Origin: Blattabacterium cuenoti
Lineage (GTDB): Bacteria > Bacteroidota > Bacteroidia > Flavobacteriales > Blattabacteriaceae
Direction: 5' to 3'
DNA length: 64,000 bases
Assembly: GCF_014251655.1 (NCBI RefSeq)
Contig: NZ_CP059225.1
Location: 65,854 to 129,853 of the forward strand
This document shows, piece after piece, positions 36,665 to 45,563 of this stretch. Under the pieces are notes generated by a model. That model was not told where the DNA came from. It was given only the letters and a program-made list of their open reading frames with translations, and made no database searches. The translations under genes were made by a program, and so were the position numbers. How positions within the stretch are numbered: the first letter of the stretch is position 1; every line of letters starts with the position of its first letter.

Positions 36665-36788
36665 TTTTTTTTACAATTATTATTAATTGGGTATCTATTT
36701 ATTTTAAATTATAATAATTTATTGAAATTTAATCAAAAAAAATATAATCAATTTTTGAATTATACAATAAAAAAAATGATATAATATT

Positions 36789-37499
36789 ATGAATATAGCA
36801 ATAATAGGATATGGAAAAATGGGAAAAACCATAGAAAAAATAGCTAAAATTAGAAATCATAAAATTTCATTATGTTATGATGCAACACCTTCTCCATTTT
36901 TATTAAAAAATTCAGATGTAGCTATAGAATTTAGTCAACCTAATTCTGCGTTTAATAATATAAAAATTTGTATAGAAAATGAACTACCAGTAGTGTGTGG
37001 AACTACAGGTTGGTTAGAAAAATTAGAGATGATTAAAAAAATATGTATTAAAAAAAATGGATCTTTTTTATATTCTTCTAATTTTAGTATTGGAATGAAT
37101 CTATTCTTTGAGATTAATAAAAAATTATCAAAATTATTATTTCCATATTCTGAAAATTATGAAGTACAAATAGAAGAAATTCATCACAAAGAAAAAATAG
37201 ATAAACCTAGTGGAACTGCTATTTCTTTAGCTCAAGATATTATAAATAATAACATAAAAAAAACATGGACTTTAGATAATAAAAAAACAAAAAATAATAT
37301 TTCAATTATATCGAAAAGATGTCAAAATGATGTATCAGGAATTCATACTGTTTTATATGAATCCAAAATAGAAAATATAGAAATAAAACATAAAGCTCAT
37401 AACCGAGATGGATTTGCTTTCGGAGCTGTTATTGCTTCAGAATGGATAAAAAATAAAAAAGGTTTCTTTTCTATGAAAGACGTATTAAAAATATCATAA
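36789..37499 (+). CDS. dapB: 4-hydroxy-tetrahydrodipicolinate reductase
   Basis: A 236-residue enzyme of the diaminopimelate/lysine pathway. NAD(P)-binding GYGKMGK is at about residues 7-13, CGTTGWLEK at about 71-79, and the catalytic His block [15 protein letters not shown] at about 132-146. Complete. The pathway supplies both peptidoglycan and lysine, which the host may use. lepB follows after 5 bases, the usual flavobacterial order. Confidence 0.94.
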   Translation: MNIAIIGYGKMGKTIEKIAKIRNHKISLCYDATPSPFLLKNSDVAIEFSQPNSAFNNIKICIENELPVVCGTTGWLEKLEMIKKICIKKNGSFLYSSNFSIGMNLFFEINKKLSKLLFPYSENYEVQIEEIHHKEKIDKPSGTAISLAQDIINNNIKKTWTLDNKKTKNNISIISKRCQNDVSGIHTVLYESKIENIEIKHKAHNRDGFAFGAVIASEWIKNKKGFFSMKDVLKIS

Positions 37500-37504
37500 A
37501 TTTT

Positions 37505-39004
37505 ATGATGTATCAATACATTATCCATAGCATTATTTTTTTATTTGTAGAATATATCATTCATGTTTTAGGAACATATAGACTTTATAAAAAAATTGGA
37601 ATAACTTCATGGAAAATATATATTCCTGTATATAATATTTTTGTCCTATTAATAAAAATATACAAAAAACCTATATGGATATGGGGAGCTCTTTTTCTAT
37701 TGTTTATTCCTTTAATAAGTATAATTATACTTTTTATTTTGTGGATGGATTTAATCCGTTCTTTTGGAAAGAGAACAAAAAAAGATATGATTTTATTTTT
37801 TTTATCTTCTGGTACTTATATTTTTTACATAAACTTTTTTGATAAAAATCTATTATTTCATCCTATAGAAAATAAAAAAAAAGAAAATAATACAGGTATA
37901 TTATTAGCTTTTATTTTATCTTTTCTTATACATACTTATATAATACAACCTTTTGTAATTCCAACTTCTTCAATGGAACGTAGTTTATTAGTAGGAGATT
38001 TTATTTTAGTCAGTAAAATTCATTATGGATTACGTATGCCTATGGCTCCTATTTCTATTCCTTTTACACATAATAATATTATTAATTCTATTAAATCTTA
38101 TATTTCTGTTTTTACATGGCCTTATTTTCGTTTTCCACCTATACAATCCATACAAAGGAATGATATGGTTGTTTTTAATTTTCCAAAAGACGTTAATCAT
38201 AAGGTTATAGATAAAAAAGATAATTATATTAAACGTTGTGTAGGATTACCAGGAGATTTAATTTTTATTAAAAAAGGGATTTTATTTGTAAACCACAAAA
38301 AAGAAAAATTAATTTCAAATAAGGAACAAGCTTATTTAATTAAAACAGAAAACGTTCCTTTAAACGTAGAATATCTAGAAAAAGAAATGGATATTGAGGA
38401 TATTCAATTTATAATGGAAAAAAATGATGAATATTTTTACCAGATTATGTTAACCGAAAAAGAGGCAATTCAAATAAAAAACTTATTCGATAATATAATT
38501 TTTGTGAAAAAGCATATACTTCCAATGTCTTTCCGAGAAAATTATATATTTCCAAATAATTATGGTTGGAACAGAGATTTTTTTGGGCCACTACATATTC
38601 CTAAAAAAGGAGAATTAATCAAATTAGATTTAAAAAATATTCATATTTATAATGATATTATAACTTATGAAAAGGGAAAAAAAATAAATTATCCATCAAA
38701 AAAATATTACGAAGTAAAAAATAATTATTATTTCATGATGGGAGATAATAGACATAATTCATACGATTCCCGTTACTGGGGTTTGGTCCCAGAAGATCAT
38801 ATAGTAGGAAAACCTGTATTTATATGGATGAGTATTGATTGGAATCGAAAGAATCCTTTAAATTTTATTCATTGGAAATTACGTTGGAATCGTATCATGA
38901 CAACAATAGACGGAAAATATTCTTATTTATATGTATTTCTTTTATTTTCATTTATATATTTTTTAGTCGATTTTTATTTTCGAAAAAAATTTCCTATCAA
39001 ATAA
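37505..39004 (+). CDS. lepB: Signal peptidase I (long Bacteroidota form)
   Basis: A 499-residue S26 protease. Several N-terminal membrane segments (about residues 5-25, 50-85, 95-120 and 135-152) precede the catalytic domain. The nucleophile Ser is in [12 protein letters not shown] (about 155-166), the general base Lys is in [12 protein letters not shown] (about 240-251), and the [14 protein letters not shown] box is at about 412-425. A C-terminal membrane segment follows. Its last 31 bases overlap the convergent rhomboid gene. Confidence 0.92.
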   Translation: MMYQYIIHSIIFLFVEYIIHVLGTYRLYKKIGITSWKIYIPVYNIFVLLIKIYKKPIWIWGALFLLFIPLISIIILFILWMDLIRSFGKRTKKDMILFFLSSGTYIFYINFFDKNLLFHPIENKKKENNTGILLAFILSFLIHTYIIQPFVIPTSSMERSLLVGDFILVSKIHYGLRMPMAPISIPFTHNNIINSIKSYISVFTWPYFRFPPIQSIQRNDMVVFNFPKDVNHKVIDKKDNYIKRCVGLPGDLIFIKKGILFVNHKKEKLISNKEQAYLIKTENVPLNVEYLEKEMDIEDIQFIMEKNDEYFYQIMLTEKEAIQIKNLFDNIIFVKKHILPMSFRENYIFPNNYGWNRDFFGPLHIPKKGELIKLDLKNIHIYNDIITYEKGKKINYPSKKYYEVKNNYYFMMGDNRHNSYDSRYWGLVPEDHIVGKPVFIWMSIDWNRKNPLNFIHWKLRWNRIMTTIDGKYSYLYVFLLFSFIYFLVDFYFRKKFPIK

Positions 39005-39657
39005 CCAGATAAAATTCCACCAATATGAGCAAAATGAGCAACTCCAGGAGATAAATTAAAAATAGAAGAAATAAAACTTCCCAAAATAAAAATGAGAATA
39101 GCTTTTCTTACAGCAATCGGAAAAGGGAAAGGTAATATGAAAATTTTATGTTCTGGAAAAAATTTAGCAAAAGCTCCTACTATTCCACTTACAGCTCCAG
39201 AAGATCCCATCATAGGAGAATACATCGAACTATAAAGACTAATTTTTTGTTCTTCATTCAACAAATTTAATATTTTTATAGCTTTCGTAAAATCTAAACT
39301 TTTAACAAAATAATACATGACTCCAGTATTGAAAATAATTTGAAAAAATGCGGCCAAAATACCTGATAAAAAATATATTATCATAAATTTTTTAACTCCT
39401 AATCTATTTTCTATCTGACCTCCAAACATAAATAAAGCTATCATGTTAAAGATTATATGCAAAAAAAGACGTTTGGAGTGAACAAACATATGAGTTATAA
39501 TTTGATATAATTGGAATTGATCGTCCAAAGGGTGATATAAAGAAAGTAGACTTTCTATTTTATATTGTGAAAAAACAAAAGTTGCTGTATATACAAGTAT
39601 ATTAATACTAATTAAATGTTTTACAGCATATGAATTAAAGTTTATATAAACATTCAC
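38974..39657 (-). CDS. Rhomboid family intramembrane serine protease
   Basis: A 227-residue polytopic protein with about six helices. The N-terminal [20 protein letters not shown] (about residues 52-72), the catalytic Ser motif [13 protein letters not shown] (about 150-162) and the catalytic His in [13 protein letters not shown] (about 206-218) are all present. The active dyad is intact. The substrate is unknown. It is convergent with lepB with a 31-base overlap, and mutL lies 3 bases upstream. Confidence 0.9.
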   Translation of the reverse strand: MNVYINFNSYAVKHLISINILVYTATFVFSQYKIESLLSLYHPLDDQFQLYQIITHMFVHSKRLFLHIIFNMIALFMFGGQIENRLGVKKFMIIYFLSGILAAFFQIIFNTGVMYYFVKSLDFTKAIKILNLLNEEQKISLYSSMYSPMMGSSGAVSGIVGAFAKFFPEHKIFILPFPFPIAVRKAILIFILGSFISSIFNLSPGVAHFAHIGGILSGYLIGNFFRK

Positions 39658-39660
39658 TTT

Positions 39661-41379
39661 CTAAAAAAAATTTTTGTTTATAACAAAAAATATAGGGGAA
39701 CCTGAATACGTACAATTTGGATTATGACAAGAAAATAAATCTCTAATTAAACACTCCATTTTGTTAGCATGCAACTCTTCTCCATATTTTATGGATGCAT
39801 ATTTAGAGATAGATTCAATAAGTTTTTTTTTGTTATTTTTTTCTCCTCTAATAAAATTAGATTTTAAAATATTATGAAAAACTTCATCTAATAAATTAAA
39901 ATGGATCATGTTTTCAGGAATCGAATATAAGTAAGCTAATTCATGATCAAAATATAAATGAAATCCAAAATCGATTAGATCATCTTGAATATTTTTTAAT
40001 GAAAAAAACTCTTTTTTCAAAAGTTTTATTTTTATAGGAAAAATAAATTTTTGACTTATCAAATTTTTTGTTTTTAAAAAAAATTCAAATAATACATTTT
40101 GATGAGCTCTATGTTGATCTACTAATATCATGGAATCTTTATTCGATATAAAAATTATGTATTTTTTATTAATTTGAAATGTTTCTATTTTTTTTTCATT
40201 AAAAACATAATGAGATAATTCACTTATAAAATGATTATTTATAATAGAAGAATAAGATTCATTAAGTTTTTTTCGAAATAAATTTTCTAATTGTAAAATC
40301 TTTTCTTTGTCAGAAAAATCGTAAAAACAAGAAAAAGAATTCGTTTTTTTAAACGAATTCAGTGTATCCAAGTTTTTGACTCTTTTTACTTTATATTGAC
40401 AAAATAAAACATTTTTTATTTCTTGTTCAATCAAACTACCAATAATTTCTTCTCCTTCCAATTCAACTTCTTTTTTTGAAGGATGAATATTCCAATTTAC
40501 TAAACTAGTATCTATATAAATAAAAATGAAATAGGAAATTGTTTTTAAATCTTTTAAAAAACCATCATAGGAATGAATAATTTTTTTATGTAATAAGGGA
40601 TGTGTAATACAACGTTTATTTACCAATATAAATTGATCTCCTTTTTGGACATAAGTATCTGGTACACTAATAAATCCTTTAATAATAATTTTATTTCTTT
40701 TTATTAAAATAGATTTTAAAATTTTATTTTTGTTTTTCGCTATTTCTTTAATCCTTTCTATTAAGGAAACTTTATTAAAATGAAAAAAAATTTTATTATT
40801 ATGATAAAAACGATATAAAATATTTCTATGTGCTAAAACTATTTTATAAAATTCATGAATAATATGTTGAAATTCGATTCGATACGATTTTAAAAATTGT
40901 CTTCTAGCAGGAATTTTATAAAAAATATTTTTAACTGATACTCTTGTCCCTTTAAGCATACTTATAGGGATTTCTTCTTTTATTTTACCATCTTCTACCA
41001 ATAATTGTATTCCTACTGAATTATTTTCATTTCTAGTTTGTATTTCAAGTTGAGAAATCTGTGCGATAGAAGCTAAAGCTTCTCCTCTAAATCCTTTTGT
41101 ATTAATTTTAAAAATATCATCAATTTTTTTGATTTTTGAAGTGGTATATCTTTGAATACACATTTTTGCATCATTTATACTCATTCCATTTCCATTGTCT
41201 ATTAGTTGAATTAATGTTTTTCCTGAATCTTTGATGAAAATATCAATCATTGTTGCATTTGCATCTATTGCATTTTCTAAAAGTTCTCTTAAAACAGAAG
41301 AAGGACGTTGTATAACTTCTCCTGCAGCTATATGATGAATTATATTGTCAGGTAAAAATTGAATAATATCTTCTTTCAT
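39661..41379 (-). CDS. mutL: DNA mismatch repair protein MutL
   Basis: A 572-residue protein. The N-terminal GHKL ATPase motifs are ELLENAIDANATMIDI (about residues 33-48), DNGNGMS (about 62-68) and TKGFRGEALASIAQ (about 90-103). The C-terminal dimerisation domain contains DQHRAHQ, a variant of the DQHAxxE endonuclease motif in which the Glu is Gln. I am unsure whether this is a Bacteroidota-wide variant. MutS is not in this window. The start overlaps the end of ribH by 4 bases. Confidence 0.92.
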   Translation of the reverse strand: MKEDIIQFLPDNIIHHIAAGEVIQRPSSVLRELLENAIDANATMIDIFIKDSGKTLIQLIDNGNGMSINDAKMCIQRYTTSKIKKIDDIFKINTKGFRGEALASIAQISQLEIQTRNENNSVGIQLLVEDGKIKEEIPISMLKGTRVSVKNIFYKIPARRQFLKSYRIEFQHIIHEFYKIVLAHRNILYRFYHNNKIFFHFNKVSLIERIKEIAKNKNKILKSILIKRNKIIIKGFISVPDTYVQKGDQFILVNKRCITHPLLHKKIIHSYDGFLKDLKTISYFIFIYIDTSLVNWNIHPSKKEVELEGEEIIGSLIEQEIKNVLFCQYKVKRVKNLDTLNSFKKTNSFSCFYDFSDKEKILQLENLFRKKLNESYSSIINNHFISELSHYVFNEKKIETFQINKKYIIFISNKDSMILVDQHRAHQNVLFEFFLKTKNLISQKFIFPIKIKLLKKEFFSLKNIQDDLIDFGFHLYFDHELAYLYSIPENMIHFNLLDEVFHNILKSNFIRGEKNNKKKLIESISKYASIKYGEELHANKMECLIRDLFSCHNPNCTYSGSPIFFVINKNFF

Positions 41380-41852
41380 TTAATCGATTTTCTAAATAAA
41401 GACATATATATAGCTGTTTTAGCACATTCTACACCCTTGTTTCCATTTTTACCACCTGATCTATCAAAAGATTGTTGTTGATTTTTATCAGTAAGAACAC
41501 AAAATATAATAGGAATATCATATTTTATATTAATATCTTTAATTCCTTGAGAAACGGCTTGACTTAAATATTCGAAGTGAAAAGTTTCTCCTTGTATAAG
41601 AGATCCAATTGTAATAATTGAATCAAAATTATAGTTTTTAGCTATTTTATTTGCAGAATAAATTAATTCATAACTTCCAGGAACTTCCCAAGTTTGTACA
41701 TCTTCTATCCCCAATTGAATTAAAGTTTCATAAGCTCCTCTATATAATCTACTAGTGATTTCTTTATTCCATAAAGAAACAATAATTGCCAATTTTAAAT
41801 TGGAATCTTTTATTTTATTTTTATCTAATAAGTAAGTAGGATTTTCTTTCAT
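41376..41852 (-). CDS. ribH: 6,7-dimethyl-8-ribityllumazine synthase
   Basis: A 158-residue lumazine synthase, the penultimate riboflavin step. It carries VSLWNKEITSRLYRGA (about residues 26-41), WEVPGSYELIYSANKIA (about 55-71), the catalytic loop TIGSLIQGETFHFEYLSQAV (about 81-100) with its His, and CVLTDKNQQQ (about 118-127). Complete. It overlaps mutL by 4 bases. Confidence 0.94.
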   Translation of the reverse strand: MKENPTYLLDKNKIKDSNLKLAIIVSLWNKEITSRLYRGAYETLIQLGIEDVQTWEVPGSYELIYSANKIAKNYNFDSIITIGSLIQGETFHFEYLSQAVSQGIKDINIKYDIPIIFCVLTDKNQQQSFDRSGGKNGNKGVECAKTAIYMSLFRKSIK

Positions 41853-41866
41853 ACAAGATAATTAAT

Positions 41867-42544
41867 TTAATTCTTCTTTTCAAGAAAGACAATATATTTT
41901 TCTACGTTTTTTTTATATAAAAAAAAAGGATATCTTTCTTCTATTTTTTTAAAAAAATATTTAGAGTTTTTATACTTTTTCATGTAAAAACTTAGTAACG
42001 CGGCTTTGTAATAATAAAGAGGAGTTGTAATTTCATTATTTCTAACATTAGCTGCTATAATATAGTTTTCTAAAGCTTTTTCTTTATTTTTCATTTGTAC
42101 ATAAGCATCTCCAATTATCCCGTATTTTAAAGAAGATAAAATTTCATCTTTTGCAGAAAACTGATCCATCATTTTTATGGATTCTTTATAAAAACCTAAT
42201 TTATAATAGCAAATTCCAGCATAAAATTTAGAAATATTACTTGCTTTAGTAAAAGGATATTTGGAAGGAATCCCAGAAAAACCTAAATAATTTATTTTAA
42301 TCTTTTTTCTATTTAATGCTTTATCAATAAAACCTTTATAAAGATATTGCTTAGCATAATTTAATTCTTTCATGGCTTTTTCTTCTGAAGAAACCAAAAA
42401 AATTTTTGTAAAAAAAAAATATATTCCACTAACTATAATTAAAAATATGAAAAAAAGAAAAATTATCTTTTTTTTTATTAAACATTTTTTGATAATATAA
42501 CTCAATTTTTTATAAATTCTATAAATATAATTGATTTTAATCAA
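41867..42544 (-). CDS. Membrane-anchored TPR protein
   Basis: A 225-residue protein with one membrane helix (about residues 26-50), followed by helical repeats of TPR type (AGICYYKLGFYKESIKMM at about 129; GIIGDAYVQMKNKEKALENY at about 152). It resembles the YfgM-like TPR proteins that sit beside ribH and mutL in flavobacteria. The exact role is unknown; envelope protein folding or complex assembly is a guess. It lies 14 bases upstream of ribH. Confidence 0.75.
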   Translation of the reverse strand: MIKINYIYRIYKKLSYIIKKCLIKKKIIFLFFIFLIIVSGIYFFFTKIFLVSSEEKAMKELNYAKQYLYKGFIDKALNRKKIKINYLGFSGIPSKYPFTKASNISKFYAGICYYKLGFYKESIKMMDQFSAKDEILSSLKYGIIGDAYVQMKNKEKALENYIIAANVRNNEITTPLYYYKAALLSFYMKKYKNSKYFFKKIEERYPFFLYKKNVEKYIVFLEKKN

Positions 42545-42548
42545 CTAT

Positions 42549-43874
42549 TTAGTTTTTTTTTCTAATTACTTCTATAGTTTTTATTCTTTTATTATCTATA
42601 CTTTTTATAATAAAGGAATAATTTAAAAAATTTATTTTTTGTTTTCTTTTTGGAAATTCTTTGTTTATTTCCATAATAAATCCACCTAAAGTATCTGCAT
42701 CTCCTTTTTTTTGTTCAAAAAATATTTCTTCTTTTATTTCCATAATACGGTAAAAATTAATTAAAGAAGTTTTTCCATCAAATAAATAATTATTTTGGTT
42801 GAGTTTAGAAAAAGACATATCTTCTTCATCAAATTCATCAATAATATCTCCTACAATTTCTTCAATTACATCTTCAAGAGTCACTAAACCACAAGTCCCC
42901 CCATATTCATCAACCACGATAGCTAAATGAATTTTTCTCCTTTTAAAATCACTTAAAAGATCATCTATATTTTTTTTTTCTGGAACAAAAAAAGGTGGAT
43001 GAATTAATTGAGTCCATTTAAAATTTTTTTCATAAATAGATGGAATAAGATCTTTAGCAAAAAGGACTCCTTCTATGTCATCAATATTATCTTTATAAAT
43101 AGGAATTCTAGAGTAACCTTGATCACGAACTAATTCTAAAACATCAGAAAAAATTGTATTTCTATTTAAAGCAAACATATCTATTCTTGGAGTCATAATT
43201 TGATGAGTTTCTGTATTTCCAAAATCAACAATTCTTTGTAGAAATTGACATTCTGTAACATTTTTTTGATTTGAAGATGTAATTTTTAAAGCTTTTGAAA
43301 GCTCTTCTAAAGAAATGATATTCTTTTTCTTTATGATTTTATTTTCTATAAATTTTGAAATAAAAATGATTGTCCTACTAATAGGGGTTAGAATATTACT
43401 GAGAAAGAATAAAGTTTCTGACATGAAAATAGCAAAACGTAAATTATTTTTACTAGCATATATTTTAGGAATAATTTCTCCAAAAACTAATAAAATAAAA
43501 GTCAAAAAAACAACTTCTAAAAGAAAATTAATAGATAGATAAAATTGATTATAAATAACAAAATATTTTTTTTCGATAAATTCTGTTATTAAATAAGAAC
43601 TTAATATTACAATTCCAATATTGGAAAAATTGTTAGATATTAATATTGTTGCTAATAATTTTTTTTTATCTCTAAGAATTTTTAATACTATATTTTCTTT
43701 ATAAGAATTTTTTTTTCTCTCTTTATCAATAGTTTTTTTTTCTAGACAAAAAAAAGCAGTTTCGGATCCGGATATTAGTGCAGAAAATAATAATAATATT
43801 ATTATTAATGCAAAATAAAAAATAAAATATAAAGTGCTTTCTAAAAAAATATTCGTCGAAGATTCTTTTTTCAA
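42549..43874 (-). CDS. gldE: GldE-like CNNM/CBS-domain membrane protein
   Basis: A 441-residue HlyC/CorC-type protein. The N-terminal CNNM domain has about four membrane segments (about residues 14-185, SALISGSETAFFCLEKK at about 29). A CBS pair follows (about 205-330, RIPIYKDNIDDIEGVLFAKD and AIVVDEYGGTCGLVTLEDVI), then a CorC_C domain (about 350-435). Family members are ion transporters or regulators. In flavobacteria the order HU, mutY, ssb, gldE, gldD is conserved; here HU-mutY-gldE remains with ssb and gldD missing, supporting the name. Confidence 0.8.
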   Translation of the reverse strand: MKKESSTNIFLESTLYFIFYFALIIILLLFSALISGSETAFFCLEKKTIDKERKKNSYKENIVLKILRDKKKLLATILISNNFSNIGIVILSSYLITEFIEKKYFVIYNQFYLSINFLLEVVFLTFILLVFGEIIPKIYASKNNLRFAIFMSETLFFLSNILTPISRTIIFISKFIENKIIKKKNIISLEELSKALKITSSNQKNVTECQFLQRIVDFGNTETHQIMTPRIDMFALNRNTIFSDVLELVRDQGYSRIPIYKDNIDDIEGVLFAKDLIPSIYEKNFKWTQLIHPPFFVPEKKNIDDLLSDFKRRKIHLAIVVDEYGGTCGLVTLEDVIEEIVGDIIDEFDEEDMSFSKLNQNNYLFDGKTSLINFYRIMEIKEEIFFEQKKGDADTLGGFIMEINKEFPKRKQKINFLNYSFIIKSIDNKRIKTIEVIRKKN

Positions 43875-43950
43875 TAGATTAAATTTTGATAATAGTTTTT
43901 AGAAAAAAAATTTTTTATGATAAAAATTGTATAATTAATTAATACAAAAA

Positions 43951-45005
43951 CTAAATCATTTTTTTATGTTTAAAAAATAAGGTAATAGGACGAGGAAAAG
44001 GATATTTTCCTATTTTATTAGATGATATAAAAAAGAAATTATTAAGTAATATATTTTTTGAATTTTGTAAAATTTTACAATTTAAAAACTGAATAGATAA
44101 GATTTGATGAGTTAATTTATATTTCATGGTAAAAGAAATCATGGAATTTAAAACGATTATTCTAAATTTATTCCAAATTTCACCTATTATTTCGGAAATA
44201 GTAAGATTATTTTTTGATTCTATCAAAGGAAAATCGTATAGACCTTTCCATATATCATTTTTTAATCGTTTATTAATACATATATTATTATGATGATCAT
44301 ATATTATAATATAATAAAAGAATCTATGTTTTATAGATTTCTTTGTTTTTTTTATAACAGGTAATTTATATATAGTTCCATTTTCAATTGAAAAACAAGA
44401 ATTTTTTACTGGACATAAGTCACACTTAGTGTTTGTTGGAGTGCATAAAATAGAACCTATATCCATAATCGCTTGATTAAAAATTCCTGGATTGTTAGAA
44501 TCCATCATTTTTGAAATAACAGTTCTAAATATATTTCTTGTTATAATAGATCTTATATTATTATAAATACCCAAATATCTAGAAAAAAATCGGTAAGCAT
44601 TTCCGTCAATAGCAGGAACAACTTCATTAAAACAGATAGATGCTATAGCCCCAGCTATATACGGTCCTATCCCTCTATATTTTATTAACTCTTCATATTT
44701 TGTTGGAAAAACATTATTTTTTTTTTTACTATTTCTTTAGCGAAAGAATGTAAATTTATTGCTCTAGAATAATAACCTAAACCTTCCCATTCTTTTAATA
44801 CATTTTTTTCCTTTGCTTGAGCTAATTTATTTAAATTTGGAAATTTGATTATGAAATTGTAATAATATTTTAAAATTTGTGAGACTCTTGTCTGTTGTAA
44901 CATAAATTCTGAAACTAATATATAATATGGATTATTAGTTTCTCTCCAAGGAAGTTCTCTATGATTTTTGTTATACCAATTTATTATTTTTTTAGAAAAA
45001 TCCAT
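43951..45005 (-). pseudogene. mutY: A/G-specific adenine glycosylase MutY, interrupted by one frameshift in an A11 tract
   Basis: Two reading frames (45005-44685 and 44574-43951) with the intervening bases together make one MutY. The first part has the helix SEFMLQQTRV with catalytic Glu. The stretch lost to both frames reads on as YRGIGPYIAGAIASICFNE, including the HhH motif, and AIDGN with catalytic Asp. The second part has the Fe-S ligands CTPTNTKCDLCPVKNSC and the NUDIX-like C-terminal domain. The only defect is at 44717-44727, eleven A on the coding strand; twelve would restore the frame. All key residues are otherwise kept, so slippage during transcription could yield some active enzyme. 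Confidence 0.85.
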
Positions 45006-45087
45006 ATCTATTTAATTTTAGAGCAATTTTATAAAAAATTGGTATATTTAAGAAACCGAATTTTGTGATTCGATATAATGATTAAAC

Positions 45088-45393
45088 ATGACAAAAGCAG
45101 ATATAATAACAGAAATCATATCAGAAACTGGATCTGAAAGAATGGATACGCAAAAGGTGATAGAAACATTTATGAAAAAAATAAAACAAAGTTTAACATC
45201 AGGAGAAAATGTTTATTTAAGAGGATTCGGATCATTTATTATTAAATATAGAGCGAAAAAACTTGGACGTCATATCTCCAAAGACGAATCTATTGTAATT
45301 CCTGCACATAATATCCCAGCATTTAAACCTGCAAAATCTTTCACAGAATTAGTTAAAAAAAATGTTCCTATAAATAATATAAATAAGAAATAA
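45088..45393 (+). CDS. HU/IHF-family DNA-binding protein
   Basis: A 101-residue histone-like protein (start MTKADIITEIISETG). The DNA-bending beta arm spans about residues 50-75 (RGFGSFIIKYRAKKLGRHIS), and the conserved IPAHNIPAFKPAKSF follows. Full family length. It is divergent from mutY. The 82-base gap upstream carries a small inverted repeat CGAAT-N6-ATTCG, near 45057. Confidence 0.92.
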   Translation: MTKADIITEIISETGSERMDTQKVIETFMKKIKQSLTSGENVYLRGFGSFIIKYRAKKLGRHISKDESIVIPAHNIPAFKPAKSFTELVKKNVPINNINKK

Positions 45394-45425
45394 ATAGGAA
45401 GATGAATCAATAAAGATTATTTATT

Positions 45426-45515
45426 ATGCCAAACGGAAAAAAAAGAAAAAGACGTAAGATCGCAACCCATAAAAGAAAAAAAAGAAATAGAAAAAATAGG
45501 CATAAAAAGAAATAA
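45426..45515 (+). CDS. Tiny highly basic protein, possibly ribosomal (bS22/mS38-like)
   Basis: A 29-residue ORF starting MPNGKKRKRRKIATHKRKK, in which about two-thirds of the residues are Lys or Arg. The pattern of Lys/Arg with HK and RKNRHKKK resembles the short AURKAIP1/COX24-type proteins (bacterial bS22, mitochondrial mS38). I recall near-identical peptides before rng in flavobacteria. It lies between HU and rng on the same strand. The ribosomal role is inference from composition and resemblance. Confidence 0.65.
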   Translation: MPNGKKRKRRKIATHKRKKRNRKNRHKKK

Positions 45516-45563
45516 GAATAATTTATAAAACTTTTTTCCTTGTTTTTGTGTATTAAATATAAG

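Noticed and set aside
44575-45005. Two separate small genes in place of mutY
   Set aside because: Reading across the A11 tract in the next frame restores the HhH and catalytic Asp segments, so this is one interrupted gene.
45540-45563. Longer N-terminus for RNase G starting at 45540
   Set aside because: The second in-frame Met (MSKELIINAEEQEV) is the usual family start; the extra eight residues (MFLCIKYK) have no counterpart I recognise.
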